Position numbers and translations under genes: made by a program
Notes under the pieces: generated by a model
What the model was told of the DNA's origin: nothing
The model's database searches: none
What the model saw: only the letters and a program-made list of their open reading frames with translations
DNA from: Stutzerimonas stutzeri
Lineage (GTDB): Bacteria > Pseudomonadota > Gammaproteobacteria > Pseudomonadales > Pseudomonadaceae
Direction of reading: 5' to 3'
Assembly (NCBI RefSeq): GCF_024448715.1
Contig: NZ_JAMOHZ010000007.1
Span: 124,001 to 188,000, forward strand
Length of the DNA: 64,000 nucleotides
In this document: piece by piece, positions 1 through 10,496 of the stretch
Layout of the letters: each line of letters begins with the position of its first letter
Numbering within the stretch: the first letter of the stretch is position 1

Positions 1-1
1 G

Positions 2-1822
2 CTTTGGTGCATGGGCGTAAACCAGTCCACGGCTGGCAGCGCCAAGAACAGTGCGCTGATCAACCTGCACCTGGCGACCGGTCAGATCGGCAAGCCCGGC
101 GCCGGGCCCTTCTCGCTGACCGGCCAGCCGAACGCCATGGGTGGCCGCGAAACCGGCAGCCTGTCCAATTTGCTGCCCGGCCATCGCGAAGCCGGTAACG
201 CGCAGCATCGCGCCGAAGTCGCCGCATATTGGGGTGTCGAGCAGTTGCCAACAGCGCCGGGCCTGTCGGCCATCGAGCTGTTCGAGGCGGTGCGCAGCGG
301 CAAGGTGAAAGCGCTGTGGATCGCCTGCACCAATCCGGCGCAATCGATGCCGGATCAACAAAAAATCCACGAAGCGCTGGCGGCCTGCCCTTTCGTGGTG
401 GTTCAGGAAGCCTTCTTCACCACCGAGACCTGCCGCTACGCCGACCTGCTGTTGCCTGCCGCCAGCTGGGGCGAAAAGGAAGGCACGGTGACCAATTCCG
501 AGCGCCGCGTCAGCCATGTGCGGCGCGCCATTCCCGCGCCCGGCGAGGCGCGTGCCGACTGGTCGATCACCTGCGATTTCGCGCGACGGCTCGAGCGGCA
601 TCTACGACCCGGCCAATCCAGTCTGTTTGCCTTCAAATCTCCGGCGGCGTTGTTCGACGAATACAAGTTACTCACTCGTGACCGCGACTTGGACCTGTCC
701 GGCCTCAGCCACGCGCTGATCGATCAGATCGGCCCGCAGCAGTGGCCGTTCCCTGCCGGCAGTCACACGGGCACAGCGCGGCTCTACGGCAATGGTGTAT
801 TCCCTACCGAAAGCGGCCGCGCGCGCTTTCTTGCCGAGCAGTACCAGCCACCGAAGGAGCAACACGACGCAGGTTTTCCGCTGATTCTGAACACCGGACG
901 CCTGCGCGATCACTGGCATGGCATGAGCCGCACCGGCACAGCGACGCGTCTATTCGGCCATGTAGAAGAAGCCTTGTTGAGCATGAACGCCGACGACATG
1001 CGCCGCCGTAACCTGTTCGACGGCCAGTTGGTGAAAGTCCGCAGCCGCCGTGGCGAACTGGTACTGCCGGTAAGCAGCGATGACTGCCTACGGCCCAGCC
1101 AGGCGTTCATCCCGATGCATTGGGGTGATCGCTTCCTCAAGGGACTTGGCGTGAATCTGTTGTCCCTGCCCGCCTTCGACCCGTTGTCCAAGCAGCCCGA
1201 GCTCAAGCACACCGGTATCGAAGTGGAGAAGGCCGAGCTGCCCTGGCAATTCTTCGCGCTGATCGAAGGCTCGGTGCAAAAGCATTTCGAGGCCCTGCGC
1301 CCGAAATTCGACGGCTTCGCCTATGCCAGCTTCAGCCTGACTGGCCGCGACCGCCCGGCACTGGTCATCCGCGCCGCCTGCCACGAAGCACCAAGCGCGA
1401 AGCAATTGGCAGAGCTTGAGCAGTTGCTGGGGCTGGATGAGGGCCCGGTACTGGTCTATGACGATCCACGCCGCGGCGTGGGCAAGCGTGTGCGCATCGA
1501 GGATGGTCGCATCGTCGCCCTCAGTCTCTCCGGGGAAACCGCCGCGCGTCACTGGCTGAAGCAACTCTGGCAGGACGGCAAGGCTGACCAGACACTGCGC
1601 CGCTGGCTGCTGGCACCGCTGAGCACACCGCCCGGTAGCGAAGTGCGCGCGGCCAAGATCCTCTGCAACTGCATGAATGTCAGCCAGGACGCAATTTGCA
1701 CGGGGATCGAGCGCGGTCTGGATCTGGATGGTTTGAAACGCGAGCTGGGCTGCGGCACGAGCTGCGGCTCCTGTGTACCGGAAATTAAGCGGCTACTGGT
1801 GAAGCAACCCGCGGTGGCTTAA
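2..1822 (+). CDS. nasA: Assimilatory nitrate reductase, catalytic subunit (5'-truncated by window edge)
   Basis: This is the C-terminal 606 residues of a molybdopterin-dependent cytoplasmic nitrate reductase that reduces nitrate to nitrite for assimilation. The reading frame is already open at base 2, so the N-terminal Fe-S and part of the molybdenum-cofactor region lie outside the window. The visible start (MGVNQSTAG, then NLHLATGQIGKPG and GQPNAMGGRE) matches the conserved cofactor-binding core of NasA/NarB proteins. The molydopterin-dinucleotide-binding beta-barrel follows (LNTGRLRDHWHGMSRTG). The last ~50 residues form a BFD-like [2Fe-2S] domain with cysteines in CNCMNV and CGTSCGSC, an extension seen in NasA of the Klebsiella/Pseudomonas type and probably the electron entry point. 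cobA follows 72 bases downstream on the same strand. Family assignment is secure; the electron donor is inferred. Confidence 0.95.
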   Translation, partial: LWCMGVNQSTAGSAKNSALINLHLATGQIGKPGAGPFSLTGQPNAMGGRETGSLSNLLPGHREAGNAQHRAEVAAYWGVEQLPTAPGLSAIELFEAVRSGKVKALWIACTNPAQSMPDQQKIHEALAACPFVVVQEAFFTTETCRYADLLLPAASWGEKEGTVTNSERRVSHVRRAIPAPGEARADWSITCDFARRLERHLRPGQSSLFAFKSPAALFDEYKLLTRDRDLDLSGLSHALIDQIGPQQWPFPAGSHTGTARLYGNGVFPTESGRARFLAEQYQPPKEQHDAGFPLILNTGRLRDHWHGMSRTGTATRLFGHVEEALLSMNADDMRRRNLFDGQLVKVRSRRGELVLPVSSDDCLRPSQAFIPMHWGDRFLKGLGVNLLSLPAFDPLSKQPELKHTGIEVEKAELPWQFFALIEGSVQKHFEALRPKFDGFAYASFSLTGRDRPALVIRAACHEAPSAKQLAELEQLLGLDEGPVLVYDDPRRGVGKRVRIEDGRIVALSLSGETAARHWLKQLWQDGKADQTLRRWLLAPLSTPPGSEVRAAKILCNCMNVSQDAICTGIERGLDLDGLKRELGCGTSCGSCVPEIKRLLVKQPAVA

Positions 1823-1894
1823 GCGACGCGACGACTGAACATGCGATGCACAACGCATCGCCGAGATGATCACAGCAGCATGAGAGGTGAAAAC

Positions 1895-2632
1895 ATGAGC
1901 GCAAAAGTCTGGCTGGTTGGCGCAGGTCCTGGTGACCCGGAACTGCTGACGCTCAAGGCGGTGCGGGCCATGGGCGAGGCACAGGTGGTGCTGATCGACG
2001 ACCTAGTCAATCCCGCCGTACTGGAACACTGCCCGAACGCACGGGTGATCCCGGTGGGCAAGCGCGGTGGCTGCCGCTCGACGCCGCAGGCCTTCATCCA
2101 TCGGCTGATGTTGCGCTATGCACGCCAGGGCAAATGCGTGGTGCGCCTGAAAGGCGGCGATCCGTGCATCTTCGGCCGCGGCGGCGAAGAAGCCGACTGG
2201 TTGGCCGAACGCGGTATCGAGGTTGAATTGGTCAATGGGATCACGGCTGGCCTCGCCGGTGCGACTCAGTGCGGTATTTCACTGACCCAACGCGGCGTGG
2301 CACGGGGCGTCACGCTGGTCACGGCGCATACCCTGGACGGCAGCAGCCCCGAGTGGCACGCACTGGCGAAAACCGGCACGACACTGGTCGTCTACATGGG
2401 AGTCAGCAGCCTGCAGCAAGTACAGACAGGCCTGCTCGAAGGCGGACTGCCAGCGTGGACCGCGGTCGCGATGATCGAAAACGCCTCCCTTGCGCAACAG
2501 CGCGAGTGCCGCTCCAGCCTGGCGGACATGTGCCGCGATGCGCTGGCCTTTCGGCTAAAAAGTCCGGCAATCCTGGTGATCGGCCAAGTCGCCGCCCACG
2601 CGCAGACTCTGCCTAGCCTCTGTGTGGCCTGA
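1895..2632 (+). CDS. cobA: Uroporphyrinogen-III C-methyltransferase (SUMT)
   Basis: This 245-residue enzyme transfers two methyl groups from S-adenosylmethionine to uroporphyrinogen III, giving precorrin-2 for siroheme and cobalamin synthesis. The SAM-binding motif GAGPGDPELLT is near the N terminus, RLKGGDPCIFGRGGEE is the conserved SUMT signature, and VNGITAGLAGA is a third family motif. It is the single-domain CobA type, without the CysG dehydrogenase/chelatase part. I chose the ATG at 1895 because GAGAGGTGA lies just upstream at 1882-1890 and the family starts here; in-frame sequence back to 1841 is not conserved in character. Its place behind nasA fits a supply of siroheme for the assimilatory nitrite reductase. 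Confidence 0.95.
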   Translation: MSAKVWLVGAGPGDPELLTLKAVRAMGEAQVVLIDDLVNPAVLEHCPNARVIPVGKRGGCRSTPQAFIHRLMLRYARQGKCVVRLKGGDPCIFGRGGEEADWLAERGIEVELVNGITAGLAGATQCGISLTQRGVARGVTLVTAHTLDGSSPEWHALAKTGTTLVVYMGVSSLQQVQTGLLEGGLPAWTAVAMIENASLAQQRECRSSLADMCRDALAFRLKSPAILVIGQVAAHAQTLPSLCVA

Positions 2633-2757
2633 GCATGAAAACAACGTTTCCAAAAGATTGCGACAAGCGGCCATCAACCTTGGAGAAGCCACCCCAGCAC
2701 CGTCCCGCCAGGACACAGCCAACCAAACCATCAACTAATTTCGCAAAATAATTCAAT

Positions 2758-2776
2758 ATGTTTCATGTAGAAACAT
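2758..2776. promoter_or_regulatory. Inverted repeat upstream of nuoA, candidate operator
   Basis: ATGTTTC at 2758-2764 and GAAACAT at 2770-2776 form a perfect 7-base dyad around a 5-base spacer. It abuts and overlaps by one base the proposed -35 hexamer of the nuo promoter, a position typical of a repressor or co-activator site. The binding protein is unknown. Confidence 0.4.
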
Positions 2777-2804
2777 GTACACAATCTTTCACTAGGCATA
2801 GAAT
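2776..2804 (+). promoter_or_regulatory. Putative sigma-70 promoter of the nuo operon
   Basis: TGTACA (2776-2781) and TAGAAT (2799-2804) are separated by exactly 17 bases and match four and five of six consensus positions. The -10 box ends 79 bases before the nuoA ATG, leaving a leader of about 70 bases. No better promoter was seen in the 251-base gap between cobA and nuoA. Confidence 0.5.
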
Positions 2805-2820
2805 GCCCGGCCATGAGGGG

Positions 2821-2845
2821 TTGCGACGCTTAGTCGCTGTCGCAA
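2821..2845 (+). promoter_or_regulatory. Stem-loop in the nuo leader
   Basis: TTGCGAC (2821-2827) and GTCGCAA (2839-2845) can pair, and the internal GCGAC/GTCGC repeat allows a shorter alternative hairpin. It lies between the proposed transcription start and the nuoA ribosome site (AAGGGG at about 2872). It has no T-tract, so it is not an ordinary terminator; a role in mRNA stability or folding is a guess. Confidence 0.3.
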
Positions 2846-2883
2846 GCTGGACATAATAAAGCCGTTCCGCTAAGGGGCCCGGC

Positions 2884-3291
2884 ATGCCTGATGTATCTCT
2901 GTCCCATAACTGGGGCTTCGCTGTATTCATTTTCGGCGTCATCGCGCTCTGCGCATTCATGCTCGGCGCTTCCAGCCTGCTCGGCAGCAAGGCCTGGGGT
3001 CGCGCCAAGAACGAGCCCTTCGAGTCCGGCATTCTTCCCACGGGCAGCGCACGACTGCGCTTCTCGGCAAAATTCTATTTGGTCGCGATGCTCTTCGTGA
3101 TCTTCGACGTTGAAGCCCTATATCTCTTTGCCTGGGCCGTCTCGGTGCGCGAAAGCGGCTGGGCGGGCCTCATTGAAGCTACCGTATTCATAGCAATTCT
3201 GTTGGCGGGTCTTGTCTACCTTTGGCGGGTGGGTGCGCTCGATTGGGCGCCATCCAGCCGTCGCGAGCGACAGGCGAAGCTAAAACAATGA
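2884..3291 (+). CDS. nuoA: NADH-quinone oxidoreductase subunit A
   Basis: Small membrane subunit of respiratory complex I, 135 residues, with three hydrophobic helices (residues about 10-32, 62-84 and 95-115). The first loop has the family motif [12 protein letters not shown] and the second helix begins [19 protein letters not shown], where the acidic residues of the NuoA/J/K E-channel lie. It is the first gene of the operon, preceded by AAGGGG six bases before the ATG. Ten bases separate it from nuoB. Confidence 0.97.
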   Translation: MPDVSLSHNWGFAVFIFGVIALCAFMLGASSLLGSKAWGRAKNEPFESGILPTGSARLRFSAKFYLVAMLFVIFDVEALYLFAWAVSVRESGWAGLIEATVFIAILLAGLVYLWRVGALDWAPSSRRERQAKLKQ

Positions 3292-3301
3292 GGCTCTTCA
3301 C

Positions 3302-3976
3302 ATGCAATACAAACTTACCCGGATCGATCCGGATGCGGTCAATGACCGTTATCCGATCGGCCAGCAGGAGACTGTTGCCGATCCATTAGAAGACCAGGTT
3401 CATCGCAACATCTACATGGGCAAGCTGGAAGACGTGCTGAGTGGCGCGGTCAACTGGGGGCGCAAGAATTCCCTCTGGCCGTACAACTTCGGCCTGTCGT
3501 GCTGCTATGTGGAGATGACCACCGCCTTCACCGCGCCTCATGACATCGCCCGCTTCGGTGCCGAGGTGATCCGTGCCTCGCCGCGCCAGGCCGACTTCAT
3601 GGTCATTGCCGGCACCTGCTTCATCAAGATGGCGCCCATCATCCAGCGCCTCTACGAACAGATGCTCGAACCCAAGTGGGTCATCTCCATGGGTTCGTGC
3701 GCCAATTCCGGTGGTATGTACGACATTTACTCGGTCGTTCAGGGGGTCGACAAGTTCCTCCCCGTGGACGTGTACATACCCGGCTGCCCGCCCCGCCCCG
3801 AGGCGTTCCTGCAAGGTTTGCAACTGCTGCAGGAATCCATCGGCAAGGAGCGTCGCCCGCTTTCCTGGGTCGTCGGTGATCAAGGCGTTTATCGCGCCGA
3901 GATGCCTTCGCAGAAAGAACAGCGACGCGAACAGCGTATTCAGGTCACCAACCTGCGCAGCCCCGACGACGTGTGA
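3302..3976 (+). CDS. nuoB: NADH-quinone oxidoreductase subunit B
   Basis: This peripheral subunit holds cluster N2, the last [4Fe-4S] centre before quinone. All cluster ligands are visible: the tandem cysteines of GLSCCYVEM, then [15 protein letters not shown] and GCPPRPEA. At 224 residues it has the usual length, with a charged C-terminal tail ([11 protein letters not shown]). It is followed by a 62-base gap and the fused nuoCD gene. Confidence 0.98.
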   Translation: MQYKLTRIDPDAVNDRYPIGQQETVADPLEDQVHRNIYMGKLEDVLSGAVNWGRKNSLWPYNFGLSCCYVEMTTAFTAPHDIARFGAEVIRASPRQADFMVIAGTCFIKMAPIIQRLYEQMLEPKWVISMGSCANSGGMYDIYSVVQGVDKFLPVDVYIPGCPPRPEAFLQGLQLLQESIGKERRPLSWVVGDQGVYRAEMPSQKEQRREQRIQVTNLRSPDDV

Positions 3977-4038
3977 ACTCGGCTTTCCTCCCGGAAGGCC
4001 TCTCCACACCCAAACGTTGACCGAAAGCGACCGAGATC

Positions 4039-5820
4039 ATGACTGCAGGCAATGCTCTGTACATCCCGCCCTACAAGGCTGACGACCAGGATATCGTGGT
4101 CGAACTGAACGCGCGCTTCGGCGCCGAAACCTTCACGCTGCAACCCAGCCTGACCGGCATGCCGGTACTCTGGGTGCCACGCGAAAAGCTCATGGAGGTG
4201 CTCGGCTTCCTGCGCCAGGTCAGCAAGCCCTATGTGATGCTCTACGACCTGAGCGCCACCGATGAGCGCCTGCGCACCAATCGCCGTGGCCTGCCAGCCG
4301 CCGATTTCAGCGTGTTCTATCACCTAATGTCGCTTGAGCGAAACAGCGATGTGATGATCAAGGTCGCGCTCAAGGAGGGCGATCTCAACCTGCCCACCGC
4401 CGTCTCCGTCTGGCCCAACGCCAACTGGTACGAGCGCGAAATCTGGGACATGTTCGGCATCACCTTCGAGGGCCACCCGTTCCTCACTCGCATGCTGATG
4501 CCGCCGACCTGGGAAGGCCATCCGCTGCGCAAGGATTACCCGGCGCGTGCCACTGAGTTCGACCCCTACAGCCTGAACGCCGCCAAGCAGGACCTGGAGC
4601 AGGAAGCCCTGCGCTTCAAGCCCGAGGATTGGGGAATGCAGCGTCACAGCGAGCACGAGGACTATATGTTCCTCAACCTCGGCCCCAACCATCCCTCGGC
4701 CCACGGCGCGTTTCGGATCATCCTGCAGCTCGATGGCGAGGAAATCCTCGATTGCGTACCGGAGATCGGCTACCACCATCGCGGCGCCGAGAAGATGGCC
4801 GAGCGCCAGAGCTGGCACAGCTTCATCCCCTACACCGACCGTATCGACTACCTCGGCGGAGTGATGAATAACCTGCCTTATGTGCTGGCGGTGGAGAAAC
4901 TGGCCGGCATCACCGTGCCGGACCGCGTCGATTTCATCCGTGTGATGATGGCCGAGTTCTTCCGCATTCAGAACCACCTGCTGTACCTGGGCACCTACAT
5001 CCAGGACGTCGGCGCCATGACCCCGGTGTTCTTCACCTTCACCGACCGCCAGCGCGCCTACAAGGTCATCGAAGCCATCACCGGTTTCCGCATGCACCCG
5101 GCCTGGTACCGCATCGGCGGCGTCGCCCACGATCTGCCGCGCGGCTGGGACAAGCTGGTGCGCGAATTCCTCGACTGGATGCCCAAGCGTCTCAACGAGT
5201 ACGAAAAGGCGGCACTGAAGAACAGCATCCTCATCGGCCGCACCAAGGGCGTCGCCGCTTACAACACCAAGCAGGCGCTGGAGTGGGGCACCACCGGTGC
5301 CGGCCTGCGCGCAACCGGTTGCGACTTCGACATCCGAAAGGCGCGTCCCTATTCCGGCTACCAGCATTTCGATTTCGAAGTGCCGCTGGCGGTCAACGGT
5401 GACGCCTACGACCGCTGCATGGTGAAGATGGGCGAGATGCGCGAGAGCCTCAAGATCATCGAGCAGTGCCTCAAGCACATGCCCGAAGGCCCCTACAAGG
5501 CTGACCACCCGCTGACCACGCCGCCACCGAAAGAGCGCACACTGGAGCACATCGAAACGCTGATCACTCATTTCCTGCAGGTCTCCTGGGGTCCGGTGAT
5601 GCCAGCTAACGAAAGCTTCCAGATGATCGAAGCGACCAAGGGCATCAACAGCTATTACCTGACCAGTGACGGCAGCACCATGAGCTACCGCACGCGCATC
5701 CGCACGCCCAGCTTCCCGCATCTGCAGCAGATCCCCTCGGTGATTCGCGGCAGCATGATTCCGGACCTGATCGCCTATCTGGGCAGCATCGATTTCGTTA
5801 TGGCCGACGTGGACCGCTGA
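4039..5820 (+). CDS. nuoC: NADH-quinone oxidoreductase fused subunits C and D
   Basis: A 593-residue fusion of the 30-kDa (NuoC, roughly residues 1-190) and 49-kDa (NuoD, roughly 205-593) subunits, as in Escherichia coli and pseudomonads (also called nuoCD). The NuoC part has [18 protein letters not shown] and DYPAR. The NuoD part opens with [15 protein letters not shown], which lines the quinone pocket, and continues with [13 protein letters not shown]. It sits in the peripheral arm at the junction with the membrane arm. Its stop codon is one base before the nuoE ATG, so translation is probably coupled. Confidence 0.98.
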   Translation: MTAGNALYIPPYKADDQDIVVELNARFGAETFTLQPSLTGMPVLWVPREKLMEVLGFLRQVSKPYVMLYDLSATDERLRTNRRGLPAADFSVFYHLMSLERNSDVMIKVALKEGDLNLPTAVSVWPNANWYEREIWDMFGITFEGHPFLTRMLMPPTWEGHPLRKDYPARATEFDPYSLNAAKQDLEQEALRFKPEDWGMQRHSEHEDYMFLNLGPNHPSAHGAFRIILQLDGEEILDCVPEIGYHHRGAEKMAERQSWHSFIPYTDRIDYLGGVMNNLPYVLAVEKLAGITVPDRVDFIRVMMAEFFRIQNHLLYLGTYIQDVGAMTPVFFTFTDRQRAYKVIEAITGFRMHPAWYRIGGVAHDLPRGWDKLVREFLDWMPKRLNEYEKAALKNSILIGRTKGVAAYNTKQALEWGTTGAGLRATGCDFDIRKARPYSGYQHFDFEVPLAVNGDAYDRCMVKMGEMRESLKIIEQCLKHMPEGPYKADHPLTTPPPKERTLEHIETLITHFLQVSWGPVMPANESFQMIEATKGINSYYLTSDGSTMSYRTRIRTPSFPHLQQIPSVIRGSMIPDLIAYLGSIDFVMADVDR

Positions 5821-5821
5821 T

Positions 5822-6316
5822 ATGACCACTCTGATCAAGACTGACCGTTTCGTCCTCAGCGAAACCGAACGCTCCGCCATCGAGCATGAAATGCACCACT
5901 ACGAAGATCCGCGCGCAGCGTCCATCGAAGCGCTGAAGATCGTGCAGAAGGCCCGTGGCTGGGTGCCTGATGGCGCATGTGACGCCATCAGCGAAGTCCT
6001 CGACATTCCGGCCAGCGACATCGAAGGGGTCGCCACCTTCTATAGCCAGATCTTCCGCGTGCCGGTGGGCCGCCACATCATCCGCGTCTGCGACAGCATG
6101 ACCTGCTACATCGGCGGTCATGAAAGCGTGCTGGACAGCATCAGAAATGAAATAGGCATCGAGCCCGGCCAGACCACCGCCGACAACCGCTTCACGCTGA
6201 TTCCGGTGTGCTGCCTGGGCAACTGCGACAAGGCCCCGGCGCTGATGATCGATGACGATACCTTCGGCGACGTCCAGTCTGGCGGTGTCGCTGCCCTGCT
6301 GGAGGCTTATCCATGA
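5822..6316 (+). CDS. nuoE: NADH-quinone oxidoreductase subunit E
   Basis: A 164-residue thioredoxin-fold subunit of the NADH-oxidising module that binds [2Fe-2S] cluster N1a. The four cysteine ligands are in CDSMTC and [11 protein letters not shown] helical N-terminal region ([20 protein letters not shown]-like) precedes [10 protein letters not shown]. The gene overlaps nuoF by four bases (ATGA, 6313-6316). Confidence 0.97.
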   Translation: MTTLIKTDRFVLSETERSAIEHEMHHYEDPRAASIEALKIVQKARGWVPDGACDAISEVLDIPASDIEGVATFYSQIFRVPVGRHIIRVCDSMTCYIGGHESVLDSIRNEIGIEPGQTTADNRFTLIPVCCLGNCDKAPALMIDDDTFGDVQSGGVAALLEAYP

Positions 6317-7659
6317 GCGTCATGAAGCAACTGGCATCCTTCGGCCCGGCCAACCGCATCGCCCGCAGCGAAGAAACCCATCCGTTGACCTGGCGCTTGC
6401 GCGACGACGGCGAGCCGGTCTGGCTCGAAGAATATCGCCAGAAGGCCGGCTATGACGCGCTGCGCCAGGCGCTGGCCGAGATGGCTCAGGCCGATATTGT
6501 GCAGACGGTGAAGGACTCCGGCCTTAAGGGCCGTGGCGGTGCCGGCTTTCCCACCGGCGTGAAGTGGGGCCTGATGCCGGCGGACGAATCGCTGAACATC
6601 CGCTACCTGCTATGCAACGCGGACGAAATGGAGCCCAACACCTGGAAGGACCGCCTGCTGATGGAGCAGCTGCCTCACCTCTTGGTGGAAGGCATGATCA
6701 TCAGTGCCCGCGCGCTCAAGGCCTATCGAGGCTATATCTTCCTGCGCGGTGAATATGTCGATGCGGCGCGCAACCTCAATCGCGCTATCGATGAAGCCAA
6801 GGCCGCCGGCCTGCTGGGCAAGAACATTCTCAGCAGTGGCTTCGATTTCGAGCTCTTCGTACACACCGGCGCCGGCCGCTATATATGTGGCGAAGAAACC
6901 GCGCTGATCAACTCGCTGGAAGGCCGCCGCGCCAATCCGCGCGCCAAGCCGCCCTTCCCCGCCGCCGTCGGCGTCTGGGGCAAGCCAACCTGTGTCAACA
7001 ACGTCGAGACCCTGTGCAACGTGCCGGCGATCATCGGCAACGGCGTGGATTGGTACAAGTCGCTGGCGCGTCCCGGTAGCGAAGACCACGGCAGCAAGCT
7101 GATGGGCTTCTCCGGCAAGGTAAAGAACCCAGGCATCTGGGAGCTGCCCTTCGGCATCACCGCCCGCGAGTTGTTCGAGGACTACGCCGGCGGCATGAAG
7201 GATGGCTACACCCTCAAATGCTGGCAGCCCGGCGGCGCCGGTACCGGCTTTCTGCTCCCCGAACACCTGGAAGCGCAAATGTACGCCGGCGGCGTCGCCA
7301 AGTTCGGCACGCGCATGGGCACCGGTCTGGCGCTGGCCGTGGACCACACGGTCAACATGGTCTCGCTGCTGCGCAACATGGAAGAGTTTTTCGCCCGCGA
7401 ATCCTGCGGCTGGTGTACGCCGTGCCGTGACGGCCTGCCCTGGAGTGTGAAGACCTTACGCGCACTGGAGCGCGGCCAGGGCACAGCCCAGGACCTCGAC
7501 ATCCTGTTGCGCCTGGTGGATTTTCTCGGTCCGGGCAAGACCTTCTGCGCCCACGCACCCGGCGCGGTAGAGCCGCTGGGCGCGGCGATCAAGTATTTCC
7601 GACATGAGTTCGAGGCGGGCGTCGCCCAGGCGGCAACTGCACCTCCGCAGCCGGCATGA
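6313..7659 (+). CDS. nuoF: NADH-quinone oxidoreductase subunit F
   Basis: A 448-residue subunit where NADH is oxidised. [14 protein letters not shown] is the NADH-binding glycine-rich loop, the FMN site follows ([27 protein letters not shown]), and the [4Fe-4S] cluster N3 ligands are in [12 protein letters not shown] with a further cysteine in [12 protein letters not shown]. The start overlaps the end of nuoE. An untypically long 131-base gap follows before nuoG. Confidence 0.98.
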   Translation: MSVMKQLASFGPANRIARSEETHPLTWRLRDDGEPVWLEEYRQKAGYDALRQALAEMAQADIVQTVKDSGLKGRGGAGFPTGVKWGLMPADESLNIRYLLCNADEMEPNTWKDRLLMEQLPHLLVEGMIISARALKAYRGYIFLRGEYVDAARNLNRAIDEAKAAGLLGKNILSSGFDFELFVHTGAGRYICGEETALINSLEGRRANPRAKPPFPAAVGVWGKPTCVNNVETLCNVPAIIGNGVDWYKSLARPGSEDHGSKLMGFSGKVKNPGIWELPFGITARELFEDYAGGMKDGYTLKCWQPGGAGTGFLLPEHLEAQMYAGGVAKFGTRMGTGLALAVDHTVNMVSLLRNMEEFFARESCGWCTPCRDGLPWSVKTLRALERGQGTAQDLDILLRLVDFLGPGKTFCAHAPGAVEPLGAAIKYFRHEFEAGVAQAATAPPQPA

Positions 7660-7671
7660 AGAATTGAAAGA

Positions 7672-7738
7672 CGCTGAAGGCTGAACGCTGGGAGAAAGAG
7701 CCGTACGGCCTCGTCCAGCCCTGATCTTCCCTTCAGCG
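7672..7738. repeat. Long-range inverted repeat in the nuoF-nuoG gap
   Basis: CGCTGAAGG (7672-7680) is repeated inverted as CCTTCAGCG (7730-7738), with 49 bases between. It fills most of the 131-base space between nuoF and nuoG, whereas most neighbouring nuo genes overlap or nearly touch. It could form a stem in the polycistronic mRNA or be the remains of an inserted short repeat. Confidence 0.4.
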
Positions 7739-7790
7739 GAAAAAGTTTCCTATTAGCCAGACCCGCGCAAGCGGATGAGAAGACCTAGAA

Positions 7791-10496
7791 ATGGCCACTA
7801 TCCACGTAGACGGCAAAGACTACGAAGTCGATGGGGCGGACAACCTGCTACAGGCATGTCTGTCGCTCGGCCTCGATGTTCCCTATTTCTGCTGGCACCC
7901 GGCGCTGGGCAGCGTCGGTGCCTGCCGCCAGTGCGCGGTCAAGCAGTATTCCGACGAAAACGACACCCGCGGCCGGCTGGTCATGTCCTGCATGACCCCC
8001 GCTACCGACAACAGCTGGATTTCCATCGAAGACACGGAAGCCAAGGCCTTCCGCGCCAGCGTCGTCGAGTGGTTGATGATCAACCACCCGCACGACTGCC
8101 CCGTGTGCGAGGAAGGCGGTCACTGCCACCTGCAAGACATGACGGTGATGACCGGCCACAACCAGCGTCGTTACCGCTTCTCCAAGCGCACCCACCAAAA
8201 TCAGGAGCTCGGCCCGTTCATCGCCCACGAGATGAACCGCTGCATCGCCTGCTATCGCTGTGTGCGGTATTACAAGGACTATGCGGGCGGCACTGACCTG
8301 GGCGTTTTCGGTGCGAACGACAACGTGTATTTCGGCCGTGTCGAAGACGGCGTGCTGGAAAGCGAGTTCTCCGGCAACCTCACCGAGGTCTGCCCAACCG
8401 GCGTATTTACCGACAAGACTCACTCCGAGCGCTACAACCGCAAGTGGGACATGCAGTTCGCGCCGAGCATCTGCCATGGCTGCGCATCCGGTTGCAACAT
8501 CAGCCCCGGCGAGCGCTACGGCGAACTGCGTCGCATCGAGAACCGCTTCAACGGCGACGTGAACCACTACTTCCTCTGCGACCGTGGGCGTTTCGGCTAC
8601 GGCTACGTCAACCGTAGCGATCGTCCGCGCCAGCCGCTGCTGGGCGCGGACAAGCTCGGCATCGACGCCGCCCTGGATACCGCCGCCGAGCTGCTTCAAG
8701 GCAAACGTGTGATCGGCATCGGCTCGCCACGCGCCAGCCTGGAAAGCAACCACGCCCTGCGTGAACTGGTCGGTGCGGAGAACTTCTACAGCGGCATCGC
8801 CGCCAACGAGCTGGAGAACATCCGACTGATCCGCCAACTGCTGCAGAACGGCCCGCTGCCGGTGCCGACGATGCGCGAGATCGAAAGCCACGATGCGGTG
8901 TTCATCCTCGGCGAAGACCTAACCCAGACGGCCGCCCGCATGGCGCTGGCAGTGCGTCAGGCCGCCAAGGGCAAGGCCACTGAAATCGCCGCCTCGATGA
9001 AGATTCAGGATTGGCATATCGCCGCGGTGCAGAACGTCGCACAGGGCGCCCTGCATCCGGTCTACATCGCCAGCGCCGCCGAAACCCGTCTCGATGACAT
9101 CGCCGAACAGAGCGTGCATGCCGCACCGGCCGATCTGGCGCGCCTCGGCTTCGCCGTGGCGCATGCCATCGATCCCAGCGCTCCGGCGGTGGATGGCCTG
9201 GAAGCCGAAGCCCGCGAGCTGGTGCAACAGATCGCCGATGCCCTGCTCGCTGCCAAGCGGCCGTTGCTAATCAGCGGCGCCTCGCTAGGCGAGAAGAGCC
9301 TGATCGAGGCCGCCGGCAACATCGCCCAGGCGCTGAAGAACCGCCAGAAGAACGCGTCATTCAGCCTCATCGTGCCGGAGGCCAACAGCCTCGGCGTCGC
9401 GCTGCTCGGCGGCGAATCCGTGGATGCCGCGTTGGACGCCTTGATTGCCGGCAGTGCCGACGCGGTGATCGTGCTTGAGAACGATCTGTATCGCCGTGCT
9501 AACCAAGACAAAGTGGACGCTGCCCTCGCCGCCGCCAAGGCCGTGATTGTCGCCGATCATCAGCAGACCGCCACCACGGCCAAGGCCCATCTGGTGCTGT
9601 CCGCCGCCAGCTTCGCCGAAGCCGACGGCACCCTGGTCAGCCACGAAGGCCGCGCGCAGCGTTTCTTCCAGGTCTTCGAGCCCAGCTACTACGACGGCAA
9701 GATTCTGGTACGCGAAGGCTGGCGCTGGATGCACGCGCTGCAATGCACGCTGCAAGGCAAGGCCGTGGACTGGACCAACCTGGATCAGGTAACCGCAGAC
9801 TGCGCCGCAACCAACCCGCAGCTATCTGGCATCCTCAACGCTGCGCCACTTTCCTCGTTCCGCATCAAGGGCCTGAAAATGGCGCGCGAGCCGCTGCGCT
9901 ACAGCGGGCGCACCGCCATGCGCGCCAATATCAGCGTGCACGAACCGCGCCAGCCGCAGGACCAGGATTCGCCGTTCGCCTATTCCATGGAAGGCTATTC
10001 CGGCAGCGCCGAGGATCGTCAGCAGATTCCCTTCGCCTGGTCACCGGGCTGGAACTCGCCACAGGCCTGGAACAAATTCCAGGACGAGGTCGGCGGCCAT
10101 CTGCGTGCCGGCGACCCCGGTGTGCGCCTGCTCGACGACGCCCGCCAGGATCTGGCCTGGAAATCCGCCCCTGCCGCCTTCGCCCCCGCGCTTGGCAGCT
10201 GGCAGGTGGTGCCGCTGCATCATCTGTTCGGCAGCGAGGAAACCACCGCGCTCGCCGCACCGATCCAGAGCCGTATCCCGCAGCCCTATGTCGCCCTGGC
10301 CGAAGCCGAAGCCCAGCGCCTTGGCGTGACCGAAGGCGCGCTGCTCAGCCTGCGGGTCGCCGATCGGCACCTACAACTGCCGGTGCGCATCGATGAATCC
10401 CTGGGCCTCGGCCTGGTCGGTCTGCCGGTCGGCCTCGAAGGCATTCCGGTACTGAGCAGCACCTGCCTGGCCACTGAACTGGAGGCGTCGCGATGA
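7791..10496 (+). CDS. nuoG: NADH-quinone oxidoreductase subunit G
   Basis: The largest complex I subunit, 901 residues, carrying electrons between NuoE/F and NuoI. The N-terminal ferredoxin-like domain has [2Fe-2S] ligands C34, C45, C48 and C67. Then come the N5 cluster ([12 protein letters not shown], about 101-112), N4 (CIACYRC with EVCPTGVF) and the extra N7 ligands (CHGCASGC). A molybdopterin-oxidoreductase-like domain without cofactor chemistry makes up the rest. The ATG at 7791 gives the expected [12 protein letters not shown] start. The stop overlaps nuoH (ATGA, 10493-10496). Confidence 0.98.
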   Translation: MATIHVDGKDYEVDGADNLLQACLSLGLDVPYFCWHPALGSVGACRQCAVKQYSDENDTRGRLVMSCMTPATDNSWISIEDTEAKAFRASVVEWLMINHPHDCPVCEEGGHCHLQDMTVMTGHNQRRYRFSKRTHQNQELGPFIAHEMNRCIACYRCVRYYKDYAGGTDLGVFGANDNVYFGRVEDGVLESEFSGNLTEVCPTGVFTDKTHSERYNRKWDMQFAPSICHGCASGCNISPGERYGELRRIENRFNGDVNHYFLCDRGRFGYGYVNRSDRPRQPLLGADKLGIDAALDTAAELLQGKRVIGIGSPRASLESNHALRELVGAENFYSGIAANELENIRLIRQLLQNGPLPVPTMREIESHDAVFILGEDLTQTAARMALAVRQAAKGKATEIAASMKIQDWHIAAVQNVAQGALHPVYIASAAETRLDDIAEQSVHAAPADLARLGFAVAHAIDPSAPAVDGLEAEARELVQQIADALLAAKRPLLISGASLGEKSLIEAAGNIAQALKNRQKNASFSLIVPEANSLGVALLGGESVDAALDALIAGSADAVIVLENDLYRRANQDKVDAALAAAKAVIVADHQQTATTAKAHLVLSAASFAEADGTLVSHEGRAQRFFQVFEPSYYDGKILVREGWRWMHALQCTLQGKAVDWTNLDQVTADCAATNPQLSGILNAAPLSSFRIKGLKMAREPLRYSGRTAMRANISVHEPRQPQDQDSPFAYSMEGYSGSAEDRQQIPFAWSPGWNSPQAWNKFQDEVGGHLRAGDPGVRLLDDARQDLAWKSAPAAFAPALGSWQVVPLHHLFGSEETTALAAPIQSRIPQPYVALAEAEAQRLGVTEGALLSLRVADRHLQLPVRIDESLGLGLVGLPVGLEGIPVLSSTCLATELEASR

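Noticed and set aside
4324-5880. 518-codon open frame antisense to nuoCD
   Set aside because: It is a high-GC shadow of nuoCD; no recognisable domain, while the sense strand is clearly NuoCD.
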